Assembly (NCBI GenBank): GCA_964588995.1
Contig: CAZPQM010000022.1
Coordinates: 1-20,983, forward strand
DNA: 20,983 nt
Direction: 5' to 3'
From: CAZPQM01 sp964588995
Lineage (GTDB): Bacteria > Pseudomonadota > Alphaproteobacteria > Rickettsiales > UBA8987
Each line of letters starts with the position of its first letter. Within the stretch, counting starts at the first letter, position 1. The position numbers and the translations under genes were made by a program. Shown here piece by piece: positions 14,447-20,983 of this stretch. A model generated the notes under the pieces. The model saw nothing but the letters and a program-made list of their open reading frames with translations. It was not told where the DNA came from and made no database searches.

Positions 14447-14587
14447 TGTCTGTCTGGGTGGAATAACATCTAGCCCTACAAAGGAGAGATATGCATTGTA
14501 TTATCCATGATTGCCCTCACCCTAACCCTCTTGCATAGGGAGAGGGGATCAGAACGCATCCTCCCCCCGCAAGCAGGAGGAGGAGCC
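14447..14587. other. Divergent intergenic region with repeat fragments
   Basis: A strong AGGAGAGAT-ATG at 14483-14493 opens a 15-codon ORF (MHCIIHDCPHPNPLA) that ends in a CCCTCACCCTAACCCTCT / AGGGAGAGGGG repeat (about 14514-14547), a pattern common as dispersed intergenic repeats. A second GC-rich stretch (CCTCCCCCCGCAAGCAGGAGGAGG, about 14560-14583) supplies a strong Shine-Dalgarno for the leader ORF before fadD. Confidence 0.45.
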
Positions 14588-14647
14588 ATGAAGGATGAGA
14601 AATTGTCGGCACAGCGAAAACAATATGCTATACTACTCTCATGGTAG
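14588..14647 (+). CDS. Possible 19-aa leader peptide overlapping the fadD start
   Basis: AGGAGGAGG ends 4 nt before ATG at 14588, which opens MKDEKLSAQRKQYAILLSW and stops with TAG at 14645-14647. That stop overlaps the fadD start codon (ATGGTAG). fadD has no Shine-Dalgarno of its own, so terminating ribosomes could re-initiate there. However, TATACT at 14629-14634 is a good -10 that would instead give a leaderless fadD mRNA. The peptide has no amino acid run pointing to attenuation. Real translation is unproven. Confidence 0.4.
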   Translation: MKDEKLSAQRKQYAILLSW

Positions 14648-16326
14648 CGTATCCGTGGTTAGCACATTATCCTGAGGGGATTGACTGGCATCAGGTATTT
14701 TCCGGCAAGCCGGTCTATCGCTTATTGCAGGATACAGCAAAAAAGTTCCCCGACCATATTGCGATTGATTTTCTGGGCACAACCTACCGCTATGCGGAGC
14801 TGTGGGATCAGGTGCAGCAGCTTGCCGCCGGACTCCAATCACTGGGAGTGAAAAAAGGTGTCCATGTCGGACTCTATTTACCCAACTGCCCACAGCATAT
14901 TATCAGCTATTACGCGGTTATGCTCGCCGGAGGAACGGTCGTGAATTACAGCCCGCTTTATTCCCTGCATGAGTTGAAACATCAGGTGAAGGACAGCGAT
15001 ACGGAGCTGATGATTACGCTGGATCTCGAACTTCTCTACCCGAAAGCACGCAAGCTGCTGGGTGAAGGTAAAATGCGGCATTTGATTGTCGGCTGCTTTG
15101 CCGATGCGTTGCCTAGACTGAAACAGACCTTATTTAAAATTCTGAAGGGCAAGGATATTGCCATTGTTGATTACAGCGCTTCGGATCATACGGCCTTTGC
15201 TGAGTTGCTTGCCCACTCTCCGCTAAAAAAACCGCCAAAGATTACACCGGATAAAGATATTGCCGTGCTGCAATATACGGGCGGCACCACCGGGGTACCT
15301 AAAGGAGCGGCGCTCACCCATACGAACGTTGCAGTTAATGCGGAGCAATGCGGTATCTGGTGCACGATCGATCCGCCGGGCGAAGGGAAAACGCTCGCCG
15401 TACTGCCGTTTTTCCATGTATTTGCAATGACGGCCTGCCTGAATATGAGTGTCTATCTCGGCAATCAGATTATCATGCTCCCGCGTTTCGACCTCAAGCA
15501 AACGCTGAAAACGATTCACCGTAAAAAACCCACCTTGATGCTCGGCGTACCTGCCATGCTGAATGCGATTGCCAATAGCCAGAAGGTGAGTAAGTACGAT
15601 CTGACTAGCCTGAAAATCTGCGTCTCCGGCGGAGCGGCATTACCGCTTGAAGTCAAAGAACGGTTTGAGAAGATCACCGGTTGCCTCGCGCTCGAAGGCT
15701 ACGGGCTGACCGAGGCCGCTCCGGTCACCTGCTGCAACCCGGCGACCGGCGAACAGAAGAGCGGCTCCATCGGCCTGCCCTTCCCGGGTACGATCGTGGA
15801 AATTATGGATATGGAGAAGCCCGGACGGCTGGTCAAATCCGGCGAAATCGGCGAGCTTTGTATTAGCGGGCCGCAGCTCATGCAGGGCTATTACAAGCGC
15901 AAAGAAGCAACGGATGAGGTCATCGATACGCCGGAGGATGGTCCACGGCGATTACACACGGGCGATGTCGCCAGGCTGGACGAAGATGGTTACGTGTATA
16001 TTGTTGACCGTATGAAGGAGTTGATCATCACCGCGGGCTTTAATGTCTATCCGCGTAACGTAGAAGAGGCATTGTACGAATATGAAGATATAAGCGAAGC
16101 TGCGGTTATCGGAGTTGCGGATAAAGAACGTGGTGAACGGGTTAAAGCCTTTATCGTGACTCAGTCCGGCAAGCCGGTGGATGAAAAAGCCCTGCGCTCG
16201 TTTTTGAAGGATCGGCTCGGCAAGCATGAAATGCCTCGGGAGATTGAGCAGCTCAAAGAACTGCCGAAAACCATGATCGGTAAAATTGATAAAAAACCAC
16301 TGCGCGAAGCAGCAAAAACAGGATGA
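14641..16326 (+). CDS. fadD: Long-chain fatty acid-CoA ligase
   Basis: 561 aa, the expected length. It is an ANL superfamily adenylate-forming enzyme: the P-loop is YTGGTTGVPKG (212-222) and the adenine-binding motif GYGLTEAAPVT (353-363). HTGDVARLDEDGYVYIVDR (439-457) covers the ribose-binding Asp and hinge, and MIGKIDKKPLR near the C-terminus holds the catalytic Lys. It activates fatty acids with ATP and CoA and so feeds the beta-oxidation operon at 2038-7389, though it is transcribed separately. The N-terminus MVAYPWLAHYPEGIDW matches the usual start of this family, supporting ATG at 14641. That start has no Shine-Dalgarno and overlaps a leader ORF. The end overlaps the next gene by 4 bp (ATGA). 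Confidence 0.95.
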   Translation: MVAYPWLAHYPEGIDWHQVFSGKPVYRLLQDTAKKFPDHIAIDFLGTTYRYAELWDQVQQLAAGLQSLGVKKGVHVGLYLPNCPQHIISYYAVMLAGGTVVNYSPLYSLHELKHQVKDSDTELMITLDLELLYPKARKLLGEGKMRHLIVGCFADALPRLKQTLFKILKGKDIAIVDYSASDHTAFAELLAHSPLKKPPKITPDKDIAVLQYTGGTTGVPKGAALTHTNVAVNAEQCGIWCTIDPPGEGKTLAVLPFFHVFAMTACLNMSVYLGNQIIMLPRFDLKQTLKTIHRKKPTLMLGVPAMLNAIANSQKVSKYDLTSLKICVSGGAALPLEVKERFEKITGCLALEGYGLTEAAPVTCCNPATGEQKSGSIGLPFPGTIVEIMDMEKPGRLVKSGEIGELCISGPQLMQGYYKRKEATDEVIDTPEDGPRRLHTGDVARLDEDGYVYIVDRMKELIITAGFNVYPRNVEEALYEYEDISEAAVIGVADKERGERVKAFIVTQSGKPVDEKALRSFLKDRLGKHEMPREIEQLKELPKTMIGKIDKKPLREAAKTG

Positions 16327-16715
16327 TACCACCGAAATTCCTCTACCCCTATACGAAAGTTTTAAGCCTTGTGTCGGCTGTGCTCATCGCAGTTTACATC
16401 GTGGCAGGCGGCATTATCAGCTTTTATATGATCAGCCCGGATATTACCTCCGAAGCAAGCTTTACCTATCAGGATTTGCGCAACCCCGCCCTTGAGCTGG
16501 CATTAAGTGACGAAAATGCCATCATGTTCAGCCGGGTTACGCGAGAGCAGTTTGACGCAGATAAAACATTTTATTACACGATTCTTCAGGAGGATTACCA
16601 AAAGCAACTCGGTATTCGCTTAGCTCGCACGATCGTTTTCGGATTGCTCTGGACCGCCGTTTTCATCGTCCATTTTCGGCTATTCCGGGTGTTAAAGTCA
16701 TTATATGGCAAGTAA
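16323..16715 (+). CDS. Two-helix membrane protein, unknown function
   Basis: 130 aa and not recognised. Two hydrophobic helices (about residues 13-36, LSLVSAVLIAVYIVAGGIIS, and 100-121, ARTIVFGLLWTAVFIVHF) flank a charged, presumably periplasmic segment of about 60 residues (SDENAIMFSRVTREQFDADK). It is translationally coupled to fadD (ATGA overlap at 16323-16326), suggesting a shared transcript and perhaps a role linked to fatty acid uptake or activation at the membrane; this is inference. A GCCCC-gattt-GGGGC hairpin follows the stop at 16717-16731. Confidence 0.75.
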   Translation: MIPPKFLYPYTKVLSLVSAVLIAVYIVAGGIISFYMISPDITSEASFTYQDLRNPALELALSDENAIMFSRVTREQFDADKTFYYTILQEDYQKQLGIRLARTIVFGLLWTAVFIVHFRLFRVLKSLYGK

Positions 16716-16716
16716 T

Positions 16717-16731
16717 GCCCCGATTTGGGGC
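16717..16731 (+). terminator. Weak hairpin after the fadD operon
   Basis: GCCCC-gattt-GGGGC is a perfect 5-bp GC-only stem just after the 16323-16715 stop. The downstream sequence is AAATAACAG, not a T-run, so intrinsic termination is doubtful. It may protect the 3' end or slow polymerase before the pilin genes. Confidence 0.3.
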
Positions 16732-16803
16732 AAATAACAGGCTTCTACTTGCTTATTCACATTGAGCTGAGTAAAATGACACAGGAGGGTTGTGATATTC
16801 ATT

Positions 16804-17478
16804 ATGTTTCAATCGCGTTACCAGACTGGTTTCACGCTGGTGGAGTTATCCGTTGTGTTGGTGATTATCGGTTTATTGGCAGCCGGTGTAACCGTAGGCT
16901 ATCGTGTTATCGGTAATGCGGAAGTAGTTCGTATTAGCAAAGAAATTCAATCCTATCTCTCCGGCATTAGCGCTTTCGATAGCAAATACCGCGAATTACC
17001 CGGCGATATGACCGATGCTACCAGCTACTGGAATACGAGTTGTCGAACCACCACCAACGGTAATGGTAACCGGCAAATCGTTTGGGGTGGAACGCCGAAT
17101 GAAGGGGCCGCTGCTTTTGAACATCTCGAGTGTGCCGAATTCTTCACCGACCTCGGGCTCAACGGAACCGGTGCTAATGCCGTTTTTGGTACCAACGTGC
17201 CCGCTTCAACTACGGGAAAGGGAGGCTATTATCTCGATTATCTGGCCGGCTTTGGCAACTTTCTTGGCTTTGGCGCAAGTGATGGCTCCGGCGTGAATGA
17301 TTCAGCGGTAGTAAGACCGGCAACCGCCTTTAAGCTGGATTCTGATTTGGATGATGGCAATGCTTCTACCGGACGTATCGTTGCCTCCACCGCCGGAAGC
17401 TGTCATAGCGGAGGAAATTATTCGGTCACAGACAAAACTATAGCCTGCGCCTTGCGTATCTTATTAACGGGGGAATAA
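16804..17478 (+). CDS. Type IV prepilin-like protein 1
   Basis: 224 aa from ATG at 16804 (AGGAGG lies 15 nt upstream; a GTG at 16792 is 3 nt from it and would add MIFI). The short leader MFQSRYQTG is followed by FTLVELSVVLVIIGLLAAG, the class III signal with prepilin peptidase cleavage after Gly and Glu at +5. The C-terminal globular part has YRELPGDMTDATSYW, an ...GTNVPAS... segment, DSDLDDGNASTGRIVAS, and a C-terminal Cys pair (SCHSGG...IACAL). It is likely a pilus or pseudopilus subunit inserted through the inner membrane. It is the first of three tandem paralogues; no assembly ATPase or prepilin peptidase gene is nearby. Confidence 0.88.
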   Translation: MFQSRYQTGFTLVELSVVLVIIGLLAAGVTVGYRVIGNAEVVRISKEIQSYLSGISAFDSKYRELPGDMTDATSYWNTSCRTTTNGNGNRQIVWGGTPNEGAAAFEHLECAEFFTDLGLNGTGANAVFGTNVPASTTGKGGYYLDYLAGFGNFLGFGASDGSGVNDSAVVRPATAFKLDSDLDDGNASTGRIVASTAGSCHSGGNYSVTDKTIACALRILLTGE

Positions 17479-17479
17479 G

Positions 17480-18163
17480 ATGAGTGACTTTAAGCAATTG
17501 GGCTTTACACTGATTGAACTTTCAATTGTTTTAATCATTATTGGTTTAATTACCGCCGGCGTTATCGCAGGACAGCGGCTTATACAAACGGCTCAGAACC
17601 AAAAAATAATAGAAGAAATTGAAGTCTATCAAAGTGTCTTTGAGGCCTTTAGTACCAAATATCACTCCCTTCCAGGCGATATGATTGATGCTACCGTTGC
17701 ATTACCCAATGGCGGCACGACTAGCAATGGCACCGGAAATGGCATCATTTTATGGGATAATTCTACCACACCCAGTGAAGGCCTGCTGGCTTGGCAGCAT
17801 ATAGAACTGGCAGAAATGCTGGTCTTAGACGGCATGCCAGGAGCATATGCCGGTAACGATGGTATTGTAGGTCAAACTATACCTTCTTCATCCTCTAGCT
17901 CCCAGCTTGGTATTGGGGTTCATTATGGTAGCAGCGAAAACGAGCTTATTTTTGGAGCTAATAACGCCTCATCACATTTGAACAGCGGTGTTTTTTTCAG
18001 TCCTCTTCAAGCGTTTTCCATTGATCAGAAAATGGATGATGGCTCTGCGGGATCAGGAAACATATCTGGATACGGAACAGCCTGCCTAAGCGGCGGAGAA
18101 TATGACGTTACTGCTGAAGGTTCCTTATGTTATATTACTATCCAACTCTTAGCAGGCTCTTAA
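17480..18163 (+). CDS. Type IV prepilin-like protein 2
   Basis: 227 aa, starting 1 nt after the previous stop with GGGGGA as Shine-Dalgarno. The leader MSDFKQLG is followed by FTLIELSIVLIIIGLITAG (Glu at +5). It shares the plan of its neighbours: YHSLPGDMIDA, LLAWQHIELAEML, DQKMDDGSAGSGNISG, and a C-terminal Cys pair (ACLSGGEYD...LCYITI). It is visibly more AT-rich and diverged than paralogue 1. Probably an inner-membrane-anchored subunit of the same fibre as its neighbours. Confidence 0.88.
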   Translation: MSDFKQLGFTLIELSIVLIIIGLITAGVIAGQRLIQTAQNQKIIEEIEVYQSVFEAFSTKYHSLPGDMIDATVALPNGGTTSNGTGNGIILWDNSTTPSEGLLAWQHIELAEMLVLDGMPGAYAGNDGIVGQTIPSSSSSSQLGIGVHYGSSENELIFGANNASSHLNSGVFFSPLQAFSIDQKMDDGSAGSGNISGYGTACLSGGEYDVTAEGSLCYITIQLLAGS

Positions 18164-18167
18164 CGAT

Positions 18168-18857
18168 ATGAAATATAAATTATACAAAAGTGGTTTTACT
18201 CTACTCGAGCTTACCATCATTTTATTAATCATTGGCTTAATATCAGCAGTTGTTATTTTTGGTTTTACGCTTTCTGAAAGTGCACATAGTAAACGAATTA
18301 TTAGCGAACTTAACTACTTTAAGCAAGCTATCGACAGATTCCAAGATCAATTCAATGGCTGGCCTGGGGACTTGCCTCGCGCTGACGAGCTATGGGGCGC
18401 CGATTGCGGAGGCGATGCAGCGGCCAGCACCGGCGGATGCAACGGGGACGGCGACCGCCTGATTGAATGGGGCGATGCCGAGGGCGTTAAAGGCTGGCAA
18501 CTACTTCAGCTTGCGGAGATGATTGATAGCACGATACCGCTTAGCGGCAGCATAACATCCGACGAGGCCGTAATAGGCACAAATGTCCCGGCCTCGCAGA
18601 TCACACCTATTGGCTATTCGCTCTATAGTACCGGTGGAATTAATTATCTTAGTCTTGGGGGTGCGGTGACGAATGCCCGCAATGACGCGCCCGTGCTGAC
18701 ACCAAACGCGGCACGTATAATGGATGAGCGTCTTGATGACGGTAATCCCAGTACGGGCCTTTTGGTTGGCCGCGGCGCTAGTTGCATTGCCGCGGGAGAG
18801 TATAACCTTGCTGTAAGAACATCGGAATGCTCGCTGGATCTGGCACTGACCCGATAA
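18168..18857 (+). CDS. Type IV prepilin-like protein 3
   Basis: 229 aa, starting 4 nt after the previous stop without a clear Shine-Dalgarno, so probably coupled. The leader MKYKLYKSG precedes FTLLELTIILLIIGLISAV (Glu at +5). The globular domain has FNGWPGDLPRADELWG, an extra Cys pair (DCGGDAAASTGGCNG), GTNVPAS as in paralogue 1, MDERLDDGNPSTGLL, and a C-terminal Cys pair (SCIAAGEY...ECSLDL). The 5' third is AT-rich like paralogue 2 and the rest GC-rich, a mosaic that could reflect recombination between copies. The stop is 13 bp from the MITE-like element. Confidence 0.87.
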   Translation: MKYKLYKSGFTLLELTIILLIIGLISAVVIFGFTLSESAHSKRIISELNYFKQAIDRFQDQFNGWPGDLPRADELWGADCGGDAAASTGGCNGDGDRLIEWGDAEGVKGWQLLQLAEMIDSTIPLSGSITSDEAVIGTNVPASQITPIGYSLYSTGGINYLSLGGAVTNARNDAPVLTPNAARIMDERLDDGNPSTGLLVGRGASCIAAGEYNLAVRTSECSLDLALTR

Positions 18858-18869
18858 TAGCTTAACGGC

Positions 18870-19142
18870 TAGACACTGTTAGCTAATTCTGAAGTATTTT
18901 GCCATGAGACTGATGTTGTTAAAGAACAAGGAAAATATCGCCGGGAATAGTGGGCTTATTTCCAAGAGATTTTTCGCCGTTATTTGGCAACATCAGCCAT
19001 GGTTCTGCTAATTGCAGCCTAAATCGCTGCTCGCAGCGTTAAAGCGCTTGCCAATAGAACCACTATTAACTGCACGCTTTGTCTTGCGAATCAACGATTT
19101 AGGCTAGCAACAAAATATTTCAGAATTAGCTAACAGTGTCTA
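18870..19142. mobile_element. MITE-like element with 32-bp terminal inverted repeats
   Basis: The left end 18870-18901 (TAGACACTGTTAGCTAATTC...) and right end 19111-19142 are inverted repeats of 32 bp with one mismatch. TA flanks both ends, consistent with a TA target duplication. The outer 23 bp equal the IS end at 31-53. The 273-bp body contains no ORF of note but is rich in nested inverted repeats: CTGATGTTG/CAACATCAG (18910-18918 and 18988-18996), TGGTTCT/AGAACCA (19000-19006 and 19056-19062), CGCTGC/GCAGCG (19025-19038), and AGCCTAAATCG/CGATTTAGGCT (19016-19026 and 19095-19105). It lies between convergent genes. Confidence 0.85.
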
Positions 19143-19670
19143 ATTATCAATATAGCTCGTAACATATTCCTGACATTGTTTAGCCACTTTCGGATAACAG
19201 CGGCGCATATCGTCCGATAGCTGCTTACCGTACACATGCATCAGCGCCATGGGGCAGCTTTCTCGCAAATGTTTTAACAGCCGGTTTAGAAAGCGCGATT
19301 TTGTATCGTGCTCATAGAGCGCGAGCAGGTAATTGGTACAGTTAAGCATGGCCATGAAAGCGAGCGTGGTATCCCGGTAGGGATTATAGTGCGCAGCCTC
19401 GTTCAACCTGGCTATTTCGCCATCCAGATAGCGCTCCACATCTTCATAGCGTTTACCAACCAACTCGCCTTCCAGTATAATCGCATGAATCGCCCGGCGC
19501 ACCCGCTGACGCACTTCGGCATCGGAAAGCGGTATTGGCTGCGCGCCTTTAATGACCGGCATCGCGTTATCCATAATCAGCAGGTTGAAGTAGTTATCCG
19601 CATTCTGCGCGAGCCGCTTAAAATGACTCCGCCTTCCCCACTGCAATGCTTTACGTGATGTTTCACCCAT
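19140..19670 (-). CDS. Hypothetical protein, 176 aa
   Basis: Not recognised. The product is predicted soluble and mostly helical, with basic and acidic segments (VRQRVRRAIHAIILEGELVG, RYEDVERYLDGEIARLNEAA) and a Cys-containing C-terminal half (NCTNYLLALYEHD, LRESCPM, RRCYPKVAKQCQEY). There is no signal peptide or membrane helix. The ATG at 19670 has GGGG about 7 nt upstream. The TAG stop (19142-19140) uses the first bases of the MITE-like element. Because the target was TA, the uninterrupted site would also have read TAG, so the coding region was not changed by the insertion. It converges on the pilin genes. Confidence 0.7.
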   Translation of the reverse strand: MGETSRKALQWGRRSHFKRLAQNADNYFNLLIMDNAMPVIKGAQPIPLSDAEVRQRVRRAIHAIILEGELVGKRYEDVERYLDGEIARLNEAAHYNPYRDTTLAFMAMLNCTNYLLALYEHDTKSRFLNRLLKHLRESCPMALMHVYGKQLSDDMRRCYPKVAKQCQEYVTSYIDN

Positions 19671-19723
19671 CGATTACCCCGTTATCATTTTATCCTATTG
19701 CCTTGCTAAATACAACCTGACTG

Positions 19724-20335
19724 CTAACGCCGGGTGAATTCACTATATGGCACATAGCCGTTCTGCTTGCGGCCATGATCGGTCTTGCGCTCATATTCTG
19801 TATGCGCTTGTGCTACTTCGGTTTCATAGTGCGCCATGGCCTGTCGAACCGCTTCCGCCACGGTATCGCATTCCGTGCTCGCGGGGATCGCGCGGAAACT
19901 TCGTATCATTGCAGGCAGGGCGGCTTCAGCGATCCGCACGTGCCCCTCCTCATGCAGACTAAGCTGCGCTATCATCGTATCCCACCAGCTTCTTGCGTGG
20001 GCATCCGCTGCTGCTTCATCCTGCCACTCAGGCAATGTGACGGTGGTGGTCAGCGTGATATGAATAGTATGTAGTCGGCAACGTTCCCCTTCGTGGGACA
20101 GGGTATAATCATATTGATATTCCATATCGGTATAGCCTGCCCAACCGCCGTGGCGTTGATTACCTGCCTTAGCAGCCTGTTCGTCGATTGATGCGGTCAA
20201 GGCTGCTAGCGTGCGCCCATAAACCGGGTAACGTGTCTCTTGCCGCACGATGCTATATGGCTTACTCTCCGCACTGAGTGGCTGACAGGCTGGTAGCAGC
20301 AGGGCCGAGAAAGTCATGAAAAGCCATCTATTCAT
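19724..20335 (-). CDS. DUF922-like lipoprotein with HExxH motif
   Basis: 203 aa. The N-terminus MNRWLFMTFSALLLPAC has a short hydrophobic core and lipobox LPAC (C17), indicating a lipoprotein. The body contains SLHEEGHVRIAE (H128, E129, H132), the zinc-binding HExxH signature of DUF922 proteins (putative secreted Zn-dependent proteases), and nearby conserved-looking residues YDYTL, CRLHTIHITLTTTVTLP and WWDTM. The substrate is unknown. It is the first protein gene downstream of the 16S rRNA, on the same strand, but separated from it by a terminator, so it needs its own promoter between 20336 and 20384; none is obvious. Confidence 0.8.
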   Translation of the reverse strand: MNRWLFMTFSALLLPACQPLSAESKPYSIVRQETRYPVYGRTLAALTASIDEQAAKAGNQRHGGWAGYTDMEYQYDYTLSHEGERCRLHTIHITLTTTVTLPEWQDEAAADAHARSWWDTMIAQLSLHEEGHVRIAEAALPAMIRSFRAIPASTECDTVAEAVRQAMAHYETEVAQAHTEYERKTDHGRKQNGYVPYSEFTRR

Positions 20336-20383
20336 TGTGGTATACTAACCACTGATATCGGCAGAATAAAAGCAAAAGATCAT

Positions 20384-20410
20384 AAAAAAACGCCCCGGAA
20401 AGGAGCGTTT
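20384..20410 (-). terminator. Rho-independent terminator after 16S rRNA
   Basis: Read on the minus strand: AACGCTCC-tttcc-GGGGCGTT, an 8-bp stem (one G-T pair), followed by a T-run (plus-strand A's at 20384-20388). This is a canonical intrinsic terminator about 190 bp after the 16S 3' end, with no tRNA or 23S gene before it. Confidence 0.85.
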
Positions 20411-20598
20411 GTTTTCTAACATTCCGCGATAGACACTGACATACAAGGAGACGGTGATACTGATCTTGTCTGTTGATTACACAGAAGCCAGATGATTGAT
20501 GACGGAGGACAGACAATCGAATCGCAAGCAAAGCCTGCTCAACTATCTGTCTTTTGCCCTCTGTATTCTGTCATCTGGATTTACCGTGTAAATCCTTA
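20411..20598 (-). other. 16S rRNA trailer
   Basis: No tRNA or protein gene is seen. An imperfect foldback (CCAGATGA near 20494-20501 and TCATCTGG near 20571-20578, with partly paired sequence between) could be a processing stem for the 16S 3' end, but a matching leader lies outside the window. Confidence 0.45.

Positions 20599-20983
<385 letters not shown>

Noticed and set aside
14491..14538. 15-codon ORF with strong Shine-Dalgarno upstream of fadD
   Set aside because: It runs into a dispersed repeat and ends there; probably a remnant or chance, not counted as a gene.
20411..20598. tRNA gene between 16S and the terminator
   Set aside because: No T-loop (GGTTCRA) or acceptor-stem pairing typical of tRNA was found on either strand.

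Overview
The window looks like a chromosomal stretch of an alphaproteobacterium. The minus strand at the right edge (about 20599-20983) carries the 3' end of a 16S rRNA with alphaproteobacterial features, and the genes (radC, uvrC, cobT, fad genes, short prepilins) fit that class. The 16S is followed by a Rho-independent terminator and then by a protein gene, not by tRNA-Ile/tRNA-Ala/23S. That split rRNA arrangement is best known from Rickettsiales and some relatives. The lineage below class level is not resolved here.

Layout, left to right. The window opens in the right end of an insertion sequence (1-53), followed by palindromic repeats and radC (+). A minus-strand HExxH metalloprotease-like gene follows; its N-terminal segment is out of frame at a G6 tract. 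Next is a tightly coupled minus-strand fatty-acid beta-oxidation operon (7389 down to 2038): fadA, a fused MntA-HepT toxin-antitoxin gene, a small membrane protein, a second unfused mntA-hepT pair, and fadB. Every junction is 2 nt or less, or an overlap. After a repeat-rich gap come uvrC and cobT (minus), separated only by a palindromic element. Two minus-strand genes of uncertain function follow (a FliK-like long protein and a 121-aa protein). Then come fadD (+), preceded by a 19-codon leader ORF, a small two-helix membrane protein, and three tandem type IV prepilin genes (+). A 273-bp MITE-like element with 32-bp terminal inverted repeats separates the pilins from a convergent gene of unknown function. 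The window ends with a DUF922-like lipoprotein gene and the 16S rRNA.

Three themes stand out. (1) Two MNT/HEPN toxin-antitoxin modules, one fused into a single ORF with a preserved internal Shine-Dalgarno/GTG, sit inside a beta-oxidation operon. (2) Palindromic repeats have entered coding sequences in frame: one in fadB (about 43 residues) and one, of a different family, in uvrC (about 23 residues). A close relative of the fadB element fills the uvrC-cobT spacer. This recalls the in-gene palindromic elements of Rickettsia. (3) The IS end at 1-53 and the MITE share an identical 23-bp terminus, suggesting an autonomous/non-autonomous pair.

All function calls are made from sequence reading alone, without database searches.
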